From Porphyromonadaceae bacterium W3.11 (lineage in GTDB: Bacteria; Bacteroidota; Bacteroidia; Bacteroidales; Porphyromonadaceae), in contig JAUISX010000002.1 of the NCBI GenBank assembly GCA_030434245.1, positions 1-64,000 of the forward strand: 64,000 nucleotides of DNA, written 5' to 3'. Positions within the stretch are counted from its first letter, which is position 1. Each line of letters starts with the position of its first letter. The notes under the pieces are model-generated. The model saw only the letters and a program-made list of their open reading frames with translations. It was not told where the DNA came from and made no database searches. The position numbers and the translations under genes were made by a program. Below, in pieces: positions 1 through 9,600 of this stretch.

Positions 1-41
1 CATCCCTCGCTCGAGACGTAGAACTACAACTATTAAAAAGG

Positions 42-494
42 ATGAATAAACGATACTTAATACTCATGGTAATGCTCATCGCCCTTGCAGGGTGCAGGGC
101 GAAGCAACCTGTGATCCAGCAGGTGCCAATCAAGGAGACCACCCAAGTGGAGCTAAAGACAATTGAGCTACCAGGCGACTCGGTACTCATGCGAGTGCCG
201 CTCGAACGGCTTTCAAATGGCACTCAGACATCAGGAGTGTCTGTCTCTCCTAAAGGGCTACAGCTGCTATGGCAATTAAGACAAGGTATGCTCGAGCTAC
301 AAGCGAGGCACCCTCCAGAGCGCGTCGAGTACCCCGAAACGACTACCATCAAGGAAGTACCCGTGGAAGTGGTCCGAGAGATAGAAGTGAGCCACCTACA
401 CTGGTGGCAGAAAGCCTTGATGTGGATCGGGGTAATTAGTATCATTTATATATCAATAAAAGAGGGCATGGAAAATGCTCCGAGGAAATTATAA
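42..494 (+). CDS. Phage lipoprotein with C-terminal membrane anchor (candidate u-spanin)
   Basis: This 150-residue protein has a lipoprotein signal with a lipobox ending at Cys18 (LALAGC in context) and a second hydrophobic segment at about residues 124-139, followed by a short polar tail. The middle part is extended and charged, with proline-rich stretches. Lipid anchor at one end and membrane helix at the other is the layout of unimolecular spanins such as phage T1 gp11, which join inner and outer membranes in the last step of lysis. An AAAAGG ribosome site precedes the ATG. It starts the visible phage block and is followed by the HU-like gene. The spanin role rests on topology only; a generic phage lipoprotein is the alternative. 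Confidence 0.55.
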   Translation: MNKRYLILMVMLIALAGCRAKQPVIQQVPIKETTQVELKTIELPGDSVLMRVPLERLSNGTQTSGVSVSPKGLQLLWQLRQGMLELQARHPPERVEYPETTTIKEVPVEVVREIEVSHLHWWQKALMWIGVISIIYISIKEGMENAPRKL

Positions 495-545
495 CACTCT
501 CCGAGAGTTTATGAATACTCTCCGAGAATAAATAGTAAGTAGAAT

Positions 546-1001
546 ATGGCATTTGAATATAAGATAGTCCAACGAAAAAGCAAGTTGAATGGAGGGCAGC
601 AGATACAAATGGCTACCCAGATGTCCAAAGGTAAAGTGCCTATCCGAGACATCGCAAAGAGACTTGAGCAAATTACCTCGCTTGGTCGAGGTGATGTGAT
701 GAACGTACTGACGCACCTTGGCGAGGTGGTCAGTGAGTATATGCGGTTAGGGTATAGTGTTAATCTTCACGAGCTGGGCACCTTTACCCCACGCATTTCA
801 AGTAAGTCAGTACCCGCTGGCGAAAAGTTTACCTCTGATTACATTCGAGGTGTTAAGATGCGCTTTACTCCATCTACCTTCATCAAGGCGGAGCTTAGTA
901 GAGTGAAATTCGAGTGTCAAGCAGATGTGTGCAAGGCACCAACGACCAGCACACCACCTAAGGAGGAAACAACCCCAGAAGAAGGAGATACAGCAATCTA
1001 A
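546..1001 (+). CDS. HU-like DNA-binding protein of phage (Bacteroidetes HU-HIG type)
   Basis: A 151-residue protein that matches the Bacteroidetes HU/IHF-homologous family in its middle: the helix-rich region about residues 20-70 (isoleucine/leucine-spaced RDIAKRLEQ and a VMNVLTHLGEVVSEYMRLG stretch) and the strand GYSVNLHELGTFTP at about 74-87 are typical. The family binds and bends DNA. After residue about 130 there is a tail of Pro, Thr and Glu (PPKEETTPEEGD) that is not part of the fold. It lies between the spanin-like gene and the tail tube gene, all on the + strand, so it is expressed with the late phage genes; whether it condenses phage DNA or acts in tail assembly cannot be seen. Confidence 0.7.
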   Translation: MAFEYKIVQRKSKLNGGQQIQMATQMSKGKVPIRDIAKRLEQITSLGRGDVMNVLTHLGEVVSEYMRLGYSVNLHELGTFTPRISSKSVPAGEKFTSDYIRGVKMRFTPSTFIKAELSRVKFECQADVCKAPTTSTPPKEETTPEEGDTAI

Positions 1002-1028
1002 TAGTAAACAGAATAAAGAGATAATAGT

Positions 1029-1556
1029 ATGTCAACAAATAATCCAATCGCAGTATTACGCATCAAGGAGGCTTACTTCGGAGAGCCGATTACCTCCAAG
1101 GATGCCATCGCAACCACCTCATTTACCACTAAGGCACCGATGCACTTTGATGGAGATGAAGTGGGTCTTTTCCGAGATAAACCCGAAAAATTTGAAATTG
1201 GCGTACACGAAAGCGACTCGCCTATCTACATCACTTACGACGGTGTACCTTACAAGTACACTGGTAGCTTTACCTCAGTAACGAAAGCACAGATGGCGGA
1301 GCTACTGGGTGGCGAAGCGACAGAAGGTGGTGTGGAGCTATCAGCTGATGTTAAGCGCATCCACAAGTCGGTTAAGCTGGTGATGAGCGACGGCTCGGTC
1401 ATCGTCGTGCCCAACGCACAGGGATTTGTAACCATGAGCGGCAAAATTGGGAAAAAGAGTGTAGTTACCTTCCCATTCGAGTTCGAGTGCCTCGGGGCAT
1501 CGACAGCGTGGAATGTCGCTATGGGTATCTACGATAAGGACCCATCAACGGTATAA
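1029..1556 (+). CDS. Phage major tail tube protein
   Basis: A 175-residue protein with no signal peptide, rich in beta-strand and Thr/Val/Gly, directly upstream of the tail-assembly chaperone pair and tape measure gene. That position, length and composition fit the tail tube protein of siphoviruses, which stacks in rings to form the tail tube. The C-terminal half (KKSVVTFPFEFECLG) ends with a strand seen in many tube proteins where the residues before it form the inner beta-barrel. No sheath-like gene is visible next to it, which points to a non-contractile tail. Assignment rests mainly on gene order. Confidence 0.6.
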   Translation: MSTNNPIAVLRIKEAYFGEPITSKDAIATTSFTTKAPMHFDGDEVGLFRDKPEKFEIGVHESDSPIYITYDGVPYKYTGSFTSVTKAQMAELLGGEATEGGVELSADVKRIHKSVKLVMSDGSVIVVPNAQGFVTMSGKIGKKSVVTFPFEFECLGASTAWNVAMGIYDKDPSTV

Positions 1557-1559
1557 CCT

Positions 1560-2078
1560 ATGGACGATAGCACAATGAGTGCTCTCGACCTGATCCTCCA
1601 GCGGGGCGTGCGGTTTCGGCTGCCCGCCCCGTTTTGGAAAAGAGTGATAGGGAGAGACACGGTAAAGATTAAGCCCCCCAGTGTGGGTACCGCTCTTATG
1701 ATTTTACATGAGGCGGTGATTAATGACTTGGCAGAAGAGGAGATAAGCCAACTATACGTAAATGTAATTACGCCAAAACAACTTCTCGGAGTTAAACGTA
1801 TTGTAGCCATAGCGATTCTTGGCAAAGCTCAGCCGAGAGAAAGAGAATTGGCAAGATTAGTGGATAAACTTGACCAAGTACTTCTTAAAGATCTGTTGCA
1901 CCTCTATAATCTTACGATGACGATGTGCAGGGGTGAAAATTTTCGGAAAGCTACTCTCTCGGTGTGGGCATTGATAAGGATGCTTCGGGTGAGGCCACAA
2001 AGCAAGACGAGTCAAGAGTCAAAGGACTCGATAGCGTCTTCGGAGTCATCGGCAAGTGGAAACGAGATAGAGGACTAA
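1560..2078 (+). CDS. Tail assembly chaperone, short form (G-like)
   Basis: A 172-residue helical cytoplasmic protein between the tail tube gene (3 nt away) and the tape measure gene, the place of lambda gpG-type chaperones. These coat the tape measure protein and recruit tube subunits. The last 46 codons overlap another reading frame that stays open to 2242, and a slippery heptamer lies at codons 126-128. Normal translation ends at 2078 with a Ser/Glu-rich tail (SSESSASGNEIED); the tail may be of little importance because it is replaced in the frameshifted form. The family is too variable for sequence recognition; position and frameshift architecture carry the call. Confidence 0.65.
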   Translation: MDDSTMSALDLILQRGVRFRLPAPFWKRVIGRDTVKIKPPSVGTALMILHEAVINDLAEEEISQLYVNVITPKQLLGVKRIVAIAILGKAQPRERELARLVDKLDQVLLKDLLHLYNLTMTMCRGENFRKATLSVWALIRMLRVRPQSKTSQESKDSIASSESSASGNEIED

Positions 2079-2242
2079 CACATGAGGATCTGATGGCTCA
2101 GCCACTTGCACTTTTGCTCCTCGAGGACATTGACCAACCATATATCGACTACAAGAGTAGCGAGGAAGATAAGGAGGAAACACCAGTGATAGAGGGGGCG
2201 AAAGAGTTAAGAAGTTTATTAGGCATCAAAGAAGAAAGTTAA
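1560..2242 (+). CDS. Tail assembly chaperone, -1 frameshift product (GT-like)
   Basis: Slippage of one base back at the heptamer A AAT TTT (1937-1943) joins the first 128 codons of the upstream gene to 99 codons of the -1 frame, giving about 227 residues. The -1 frame is open from 1943 to the TAA at 2240-2242, just 3 nt before the tape measure ATG. The extension holds KGLDSVFGVIGKWKRDRG and an acidic end (SSEEDKEETP), well-formed protein with no start codon and ribosome site of its own except a GTG at 1964. In lambda-like tails the long form binds the tape measure protein. Sites and frames are seen directly; use in vivo is inferred. Confidence 0.65.
1937..1943 (+). promoter_or_regulatory. Programmed -1 ribosomal frameshift site
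   Basis: The seven bases A AAT TTT sit in the zero frame as GAA-AAT-TTT-CGG and fit the X XXY YYZ rule exactly (AAA, TTT, T). Both tRNAs can re-pair after moving back one base. The new frame begins TCG GAA AGC and stays open to 2242. I did not find a convincing pseudoknot by eye downstream. Confidence 0.6.
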
Positions 2243-2245
2243 AGC

Positions 2246-5200
2246 ATGGATGAGGTAAGCATTGACATACGGCTCAATAGTAACGTAGAGGAGGAAGCAG
2301 GTAAAGCGACCTCGGCCATACAGGAGATGGCGCAAGGTGCTTTGGATGCTCAGGCAAAGCTAAAAGCAACAATGGACTTCAGAAAAAAGCTAATCAATGA
2401 GCTGAAGAATGCCATCATTGAAATCAATGATCAGATACAAGCACTCTCCTCGAAGAATAAAGACTGGGGTCTCACCAAAGATGGGAAATTCTATAAGCAG
2501 GAGCTAGCATCTGTAAATAAAGAAATTGAACTACAGGAAAAGGCGTTGGCAGCTGAAAGCAAAGAACTGGAGAAACTCATAAACGGATACGGTTTAATTG
2601 CTACGCAAATAAGAAAGACCAAAGCGGAGATGGCAACACTCTCGGCTGCTGGCAAACAGAATAGTGAGACCTACCGCAAGCTGGAGCGAGACCTCCAAGA
2701 ATTAGCCGAAGCGCAAGCGATGGTCAATCGTACGGGGCAAGAGCTCGCAAAGGGTAATAGAAGCTGGCAAGGTCTTGCCGATGCTGTGAGTGCTTTTTCT
2801 GGTGCGGCATCAGCTGCCACTGGTGCGTGGACGCTCTTAGGGGGTAGCCAAGAGGACCAAGCCGCCATCCAAACCAAGCTGCAATCACTGATGGCGATTA
2901 CTATTGGTTTGCAGCAGGTGCAAAATGTATTGCTCGAGACCTCTACGTTTCGCATACAGACGGTAACCAAGGTCAAACGCTTTTGGTCCACCGCAAACAC
3001 TAAATTAGCCGCATCATTGGGTATGTCTGCGGCAGCAGCCAAAGCACTCACCGCGACAATTACCCTCGGTTTGTCCGTCGCTATCGGCTTTTTAATCTCA
3101 GCTTATGACAAGTGGCAGAGCAAGCAAAAGGCGATACGTGAGGAGCAGGAGCGCTTTGCCTCCTCTGTATCGAATAAAGTTGGTGATGTCATTGCTACCT
3201 ACAAGCGACTACAACAAGAGTTTGTAGCACTCAATGGTAACCTGAAAAAGCAAAAAGAGTTTGTCCAGAAGAATGCCGAAGCTTTTAAGCAGATGGGTGT
3301 AAAGGTAGATGATGTACGATCTGCCGAAAATCTACTGGTTGATAACACCGACGCCTTTGTCAAAAGCGTCATGATTAGGGCTAAGGCTGCCGCATCCATG
3401 GAGCTAGCCAGCGAAAAATACAAAGAGAGCATTCAAAAGATGATGCAGGCAGAGCAAAGAGCTGCCAATCCTACTGGTATGGATAGCTGGTTTGCATTTG
3501 AAGAAAATGTAAGGCAGTTTACTCTGGGCCTTGGGTGGGGAGACACGGATGGAGGTTATATCGCTAAACTAAGAAGTCGTGATATAGCTGATGACGCTCG
3601 TAAGGATAGAGAGGCAGGAGACCTTCTAATACAGAACTCTTTGAACTTTGAAAAAGAATACAAAGAGATCTGGGATAACATCGGAGTGGTCCCCATCGAT
3701 ACTATCAGTAAGAGTAGTAAGAGTACAGAAAATGCGTACAAAAAAATGTCGGATCGTCTTGCTCAAATCGCCAAGGCTAATGAGGAGGAACTGCTGGCTA
3801 TTGAGTTGGCAGCACTTAAGGAGGGGCGCGAGAAGAAGCTCCGAGAGCTGGAGATAGAAAATGAGAAGCGTAAGGCACTCCTCAAGGAGCGTCAGCGTGA
3901 GCTCGAGGAAATCGCCAAGGCGGGAATTGATACTACCGCCCAGCAAGCAAAACTTAAGCTCGTCAGCGACAATGGCGATGCTGAGTACCTCCGCAAGGTA
4001 GCCGAAGCAAATGCGGCATCTGACCGCATCATCCAAGAGGTGGAGGCAACCCTTGATGCCAAGGTGGCTACCCGACAGGAACAACGCATTGCCCAAACTA
4101 AGCGTGAGTATGATGAGTGGCGGAAGGAGGCGGAAGCACACGTGAGGGATAAGGAGGAGCTTGCCGACATCCTCGTCCGAATAGCTACCGAAGAGCAAGC
4201 GGAGCTCTCTCGCATCCGAAAGGAGGGCGAGCTGGACCGCATCGACTTCGAGGAGATGATAGCTCTCCGCCGCATACAGATCTCCAACAAGCGGTATAAC
4301 CTTGAGACGGAGCGTGAGGAGGAACTCCTCGAAACGGAGCTGGCATTTGCCCAAAAAAGACAAGCTAAGCTACAGGAGATGCAGGCGAATGGTGCTGATG
4401 TGGGCAAGGAGATAGAGGAGGTCACCGAGCGTATCAAAGACCTCACCGATGCCCTCGAGGATATACCCGTCCGCAAACTGGAGGAGATGGGTCGAGGCCT
4501 GCAGAGCATTTTCGGCTCGCTGTCTAAGTTGGGCGGAGAAATCGGCGAAACCTTTAGCTCGCTCGCCGAGTCGGTTGGTATTGCTGTTTCTGGGATAAAG
4601 TCCAAACTGTCTATAGATAAAGTGAGCGCTGCCATTTCGGGCATCATGCAGGTGGCAGATGTCGCCATACAGCAGGCTAAGGAAAATCGAGAGTTCATGA
4701 AGGCGTGGCAGGAGGCAAACGAGTCTGCACTGCAGGTAGCTCGGATGCAACGCATCGAGGCAGCAGGCTATAAAGAGGGTAATATCTTCGGCGTCGAAAA
4801 CCCCTACGCACGAGCCATCGCTGGGGCTAAACAGTACGCTAAGACGATGTATGAGCTGCAGGCACTCTCCCGTACCCTTGCCAATGGCCAAGTGCAGGTG
4901 GGTAGCAAAAAGGTAGTATCAGGCAGTAATGTGGCCAAAGGGGCAGCTGGTGGTGCAGCCGCTGGCGGTGTGGTGGGGTCTATATTTGGACCCATAGGTA
5001 CAGCCATCGGTGCTGGTATCGGTGCCCTCATTGGTGGTATCTTCGGTGGATCTAAGAAAAAACTGGTGCCAGTTTTCGAATCTCTCGGCAAAAAGTATAA
5101 GGAGATATATGACAAGGATACTTTTGCACTCAACCCCGAAATCCTACAGGACTATGCTAAGCTGGATGACGCCACCAAAAAGTTGGTGGACAATTGGGAT

Positions 5201-5875
5201 GCGATTCAAAAGAAAGCGCAGGAGGCGGAGCAACAGATGCGGGATAACTTCCGCTCGCTCTCTGGTGACATTGGTAGCCAGCTCTCCGAAGCGCTGAAGA
5301 AGGGAATAGCCGATGGCGATATCTATGCTGCCTTTGATGACTTCAAGTCGTACGCCTCTAAGGTCATCTACGACATCGGCGAGCAGATGATTTTCGCTCA
5401 GTTTTTCCAAGAGTCTTTCGATGAGCTCCAGAAGCGGATGGAGGATAGCTTTGGGGCAGGAGGAGACGGTGACATCAGAGACGATATCCGTTGGCTGGTC
5501 GATTCGGCTCGGGGCAATATCGATGGCTATAAAGATGCCATGGATGCTTTTCGGTCTGAGCTGGAGAAACAAGGTCTGCAGCTCCCTGATATGGATGCAG
5601 GGCGCAAGGCGGAGGCTCGAGGTATTGGTAGGATGACGCAAGACTCTGCAGAGCGACTCGAGGGACTGATGACGGTGCAGGTGGACCGACTATCGACCCT
5701 CGTAACTTACGCCAAGCAGACGGACGATTACCAGCGTGATGCAAGGGTGTACTTTGCTACCATGATCCGACAGATTGACCGCATCGCAGCGAATAGCGAC
5801 TATCTCCGCAAGCTTGATAACATCGCTACTGACATGTATAGAGTGGCACAAGACGGTATTTACCTAAAGAAATAA
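2246..5875 (+). CDS. Phage tail tape measure protein
   Basis: A 1209-residue protein that is nearly all helical. Charged coiled-coil stretches lie at about residues 20-170 and 520-760. Hydrophobic parts are at about 270-290 (LGLSVAIGFLISAYD) and a glycine-zipper run at about 897-935 (alternating Gly/Ala/Ile), as in tape measure proteins that insert into the host membrane during DNA entry. It follows the frameshifted chaperone by 3 nt and is followed by the distal tail gene. The tape measure sets tail length and is held inside the tube; at about 1.5 angstroms per helical residue this would give a tail near 180 nm. Length, make-up and position agree, so the call is firm. Confidence 0.9.
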   Translation: MDEVSIDIRLNSNVEEEAGKATSAIQEMAQGALDAQAKLKATMDFRKKLINELKNAIIEINDQIQALSSKNKDWGLTKDGKFYKQELASVNKEIELQEKALAAESKELEKLINGYGLIATQIRKTKAEMATLSAAGKQNSETYRKLERDLQELAEAQAMVNRTGQELAKGNRSWQGLADAVSAFSGAASAATGAWTLLGGSQEDQAAIQTKLQSLMAITIGLQQVQNVLLETSTFRIQTVTKVKRFWSTANTKLAASLGMSAAAAKALTATITLGLSVAIGFLISAYDKWQSKQKAIREEQERFASSVSNKVGDVIATYKRLQQEFVALNGNLKKQKEFVQKNAEAFKQMGVKVDDVRSAENLLVDNTDAFVKSVMIRAKAAASMELASEKYKESIQKMMQAEQRAANPTGMDSWFAFEENVRQFTLGLGWGDTDGGYIAKLRSRDIADDARKDREAGDLLIQNSLNFEKEYKEIWDNIGVVPIDTISKSSKSTENAYKKMSDRLAQIAKANEEELLAIELAALKEGREKKLRELEIENEKRKALLKERQRELEEIAKAGIDTTAQQAKLKLVSDNGDAEYLRKVAEANAASDRIIQEVEATLDAKVATRQEQRIAQTKREYDEWRKEAEAHVRDKEELADILVRIATEEQAELSRIRKEGELDRIDFEEMIALRRIQISNKRYNLETEREEELLETELAFAQKRQAKLQEMQANGADVGKEIEEVTERIKDLTDALEDIPVRKLEEMGRGLQSIFGSLSKLGGEIGETFSSLAESVGIAVSGIKSKLSIDKVSAAISGIMQVADVAIQQAKENREFMKAWQEANESALQVARMQRIEAAGYKEGNIFGVENPYARAIAGAKQYAKTMYELQALSRTLANGQVQVGSKKVVSGSNVAKGAAGGAAAGGVVGSIFGPIGTAIGAGIGALIGGIFGGSKKKLVPVFESLGKKYKEIYDKDTFALNPEILQDYAKLDDATKKLVDNWDAIQKKAQEAEQQMRDNFRSLSGDIGSQLSEALKKGIADGDIYAAFDDFKSYASKVIYDIGEQMIFAQFFQESFDELQKRMEDSFGAGGDGDIRDDIRWLVDSARGNIDGYKDAMDAFRSELEKQGLQLPDMDAGRKAEARGIGRMTQDSAERLEGLMTVQVDRLSTLVTYAKQTDDYQRDARVYFATMIRQIDRIAANSDYLRKLDNIATDMYRVAQDGIYLKK

Positions 5876-5879
5876 TGTG

Positions 5880-6626
5880 ATGGCGACACTGATCAACAAT
5901 ATAGACATTAATGCACAAGGCATCTACCTCGCACGTCATGGCGCGGAGGAACTCTTTACGCTCCCTAATCTCTCCGATGCGGAGGTCAATGACTGGCAGG
6001 AGGTGGAGGGCTTACAGGTGGACTTTACCACCGTCCAGCTCCAGCACCCCGAGGTGGTGGTGCGTTACGTGGTTACTTCGCTCGCCGCTCGGTCGGCTCT
6101 CGAGCAATACCACAAGGCAGAGAGCATTAAGCTAACGCCCCACGGCTGGGGGCGTACCTTTACCCTCCGCAAGGCTAATGCGGACAACTGCAAGGTGCTG
6201 GCCAAGGGTGATCATATCATGGAAATAGCCTATCGCTATGAGCTGGACGACTTGCCTAAGACTCAGATAACGTCAGATGTGGAGCCTGTAGTTTTTAGAT
6301 CAAGATACAAAATTGGAGGTGTCTCACTATCTCAATTTGGAATGGTCATCAACGAGACACATGCGCTCTATACACCTGATGATTTTAAGGCATTGACGCT
6401 CGTGCGAGATATGAGAGAGGCACAACTAATGTGTACGATGTTCGCATCATCTTGGTCGGTGCTGTGGGCTAATCGTGCAGCTCTCTGGGATGCTCTGCAA
6501 GGGGAGTTATCTCTATCTACGGACATGGGCACAACTCTTAAGGCTCGCTACCTCTCATGCTCGACACCTAAGCAGGTGAGCCAGCAACCAGTTATCTCAT
6601 TTACGCTTAATCTACAATTGATATGA
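5880..6626 (+). CDS. Distal tail (Dit-like) protein
   Basis: A 248-residue protein directly between the tape measure gene and the large tail-tip gene, with which its stop overlaps (ATGA at 6623-6626). I chose the ATG at 5880; a GTG codon lies immediately before it. Proteins here form the hub that joins the tube to the tip. The sequence is mostly beta with a run of aromatic and basic residues (LTPHGWGRTFTLRK) in the middle and ends in a strand (PVISFTLNLQLI), consistent with the Dit fold, but no catalytic motif is present. Call is from gene order and length. Confidence 0.6.
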   Translation: MATLINNIDINAQGIYLARHGAEELFTLPNLSDAEVNDWQEVEGLQVDFTTVQLQHPEVVVRYVVTSLAARSALEQYHKAESIKLTPHGWGRTFTLRKANADNCKVLAKGDHIMEIAYRYELDDLPKTQITSDVEPVVFRSRYKIGGVSLSQFGMVINETHALYTPDDFKALTLVRDMREAQLMCTMFASSWSVLWANRAALWDALQGELSLSTDMGTTLKARYLSCSTPKQVSQQPVISFTLNLQLI

Positions 6627-9600
6627 TAACTATATACAACGCACAAGGAACTAAGATTATTGATGTGGCCAACCTCGAGGGGAGCTACTGCGATCGCTCG
6701 ATCATGGGTGGCAGCACCCTCCAGTTGGTGGTTAAATCTGATAAACCTATTGATATCCCTCTTAACTCTTATGTGGAGTATGAGGCACGTCGCTATACAT
6801 TGCTCTACCCAGCGAGCATCAAAAAGCAACACAGCAAGGAGTTTGATTACACCCTGCTTTTTCACGGTGAGGAGGAGCTCCTCTCCTCCTGTCTCATCAA
6901 GGATATCTCGGGTGGCATACCTTACCGAGTGAAGTTTGCCATCACAGCTAAACCGATTGACTTCGTCCGCTGTATCGTGGACTCGCTCAATGAGCACTAC
7001 GGCGGTGGGTGGAGTGTTGGCAATGTGATCGAGGCGACCGAACAGACACTCGCCTTTAGTCATGAGTACTGCCTCGGGGCCATCTCTAGAGTGGCGGAGG
7101 TGTTTAATACTGAGTTTAGCGTCGACAATAAGACGGTATCGCTCGGCAAGGTAAGCATCATGGAGGATAACCCTCTACCGATGAGCTATGGCAATGGTAA
7201 GGGGTTCCGCCCTGGCACTGGGCGACACAATGACGGTAAAAAGTCGGCGATCGGCAAACTCTATGTCGAGGGTGGCACACGTAATATCGACTACTCAACC
7301 TACGGAGCTCAAACACTCCTCCTACCTAAATCTGCAACGCTACAGTACAATGGTCGTACATATCATACGGATGCGCATGGCATGTACATCACCTGTGATC
7401 AGGCAATCGGCACTGCGGAGGATAGCTACGATGGATCCGCCGTATATCCGATGCGGGAGGGTACAGTGTCTGAGGTCATTGAGGAGGCAGATGGATACGA
7501 TTTTACCGACACCTCTATCCCTGAGAGCTTGAATTTTAACGACTACCGTATCAAAGGCGAAAAAGCGGTGGTGGTCTTTCAGACGGGAGCACTCACAGGG
7601 CGGGAGTTTGCTCTTGTGCAAACGAAAGGCAAACTCAGTGGCTATATCCACTCCGAGCGAAAGTTTAAGCTCGTGAGCGAGGAGCAGGATGGATTTATGA
7701 TGCCTGGGGGCAACTTTGTCCCCAAGGAAGGTGATAAGTACGCCATCTTCAATATCACCCTCCCTGCCGAATACCTCTCGAACGCTTCTCAAAGGCTCTT
7801 CGAGGAGGCAGTACGATACTTCGATACGGTCATTAATCCTCCCTATATCTTTTCTGGGGAGGTAGATCCCATCTGGGCGAAGAAGGAGTGGCTACGCATC
7901 GGTGGGTATATGCAGCCAGGTGGGCATTTACTTTTTAGCGACCCGCAGTATCACCCCGAGGGATCTGTCATCCGAGTGACGGGTGTCCGCACACTCCTCG
8001 ACAAGCCCTACGCTCCACAGCTCACCCTCTCCAATGCACCAGCTGCACTCAGTGTGAGTAACGCCCTCTCCAAGCTCGAAGCAGACAAGGTGATAGCCGA
8101 GCGAGAGCGGAGGGCACAGCAACGCTCGCAGCGACAGGACTACCAGCAGGCGCTGGAGTTCATCGGGATGGTCGAAAAGGCTATTGAAGGGCTGGAGGGC
8201 TTTACGGCGAGGATAAAACCGAGCGTCGTGGAGACCATGGCAATTCTTATAGGTAGCCAGGCGACACAGTTTGGATTTGTCCAAGCGATTAATTCGCTTG
8301 AGGCTGCCCCTTTTTCTGTGAATTATGACCCCAGCACCAAGCGAGTAATCATCAGTAAGGGCATCATTAGACATCAGACCATCGGCATTACCGATATGAC
8401 TGCTAATCGACCAGCTACCGATTACCGCTACTGGTCAATCCCTGAGTACATCTCACCAGCACTTACTGATGATTTCGCCAGCTACTACATATATGCTAAG
8501 GTAGATAGAGATGGTGAGATAGGCAATTATCTGCTGTCGGAAAAACCTATAGAAATGGAGAGTAATCCACAGAGCTATCATCTCCTTATTGGAACTTTAT
8601 CCAGCATTGTGGATGGCGATAGAGCGTACAATAAGCTATACGGTTACAGCCTTTTCACTCCAGGTCAAATGGTCCTAAATACCATCTCGAGCACAAACGG
8701 TGCTATGACCATCAACCTCGAGACAGGCGAGATCTACTCCGATGCGATCCACTTCCGTCGCCCCGATACTCAAGAGGAGACGAACCTCATCGACTACATC
8801 GATGAGGTGGACACGCATCACCCTATCATCAAGAATGGCACCTGGTGGCGCTGGGATGGCACGCAATATGTGGACACGGGAGAACCAGCGCAAGGTGCAG
8901 ACGGTAAGGATGGAAAAGACGGCTTACAAGGATTACAAGGGAAAGACGGCAAGGACGGACTCCCTGGTCGTGACGGTAAGGATGGGAAAACTCAATATAC
9001 CCACATCGCTTATGCCAATAACGCATCGGGTGGTGGCTTCTCTCAGTCTCCTACTGGAAAGGCTTATATTGGTATGTATGTGGACTTCGTCGCCACAGAC
9101 TCGAGTGACCCAAAGAAGTATAAGTGGTCGCTCATCAAGGGGGCAGATGGGCGTGACGGCATCGCTGGTAAGGCAGGAAAAGACGGCCGAACCCCTTACC
9201 TGCACATCGCTTATGCTAATAGTTCGGATGGTCGGCAAGGGTTTAGCGTGAGCGATAGCCAAGGTAAGTCATATATCGGGCAGTACACCGACTATAACCA
9301 GGCAGACAGCACCGATCCAACTCAATACAAATGGACGCTCATTAAAGGCCGCGATGGTCGTGACGGTAAGGATGGAAAAGACGGCTTACAAGGATTACAA
9401 GGGAAAGACGGCAAGGACGGACTCCCTGGTCGTGACGGTAAGGATGGGAAAACTCAATATACCCACATCGCTTATGCCAATAACGCATCGGGTGGTGGCT
9501 TCTCTCAGTCTCCTACTGGAAAGGCTTATATTGGTATGTATGTGGACTTTGTGCAAGAGGATAGCAGCGACCACAAGAAGTATAAGTGGTCACTGATTAA

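Noticed and set aside
3626-4363. Long open frame of 245 codons on the - strand inside the tape measure gene
   Set aside because: It is the mirror of a helical, Glu/Leu/Lys-rich coding region; such genes often give open antisense frames. No ribosome site or known family.
3892-4755. Second long - strand frame inside the tape measure gene (287 codons, Ser/Arg-rich)
   Set aside because: Composition is that of an antisense shadow and it overlaps another shadow.
8900-9549. 188-bp repeats as a CRISPR or mobile element
   Set aside because: They are in-frame coding repeats within one fibre gene.
9354-9596. Out-of-frame open frames inside the collagen-like region
   Set aside because: Repeated coding sequence gives repeated shadow frames; no independent signal.
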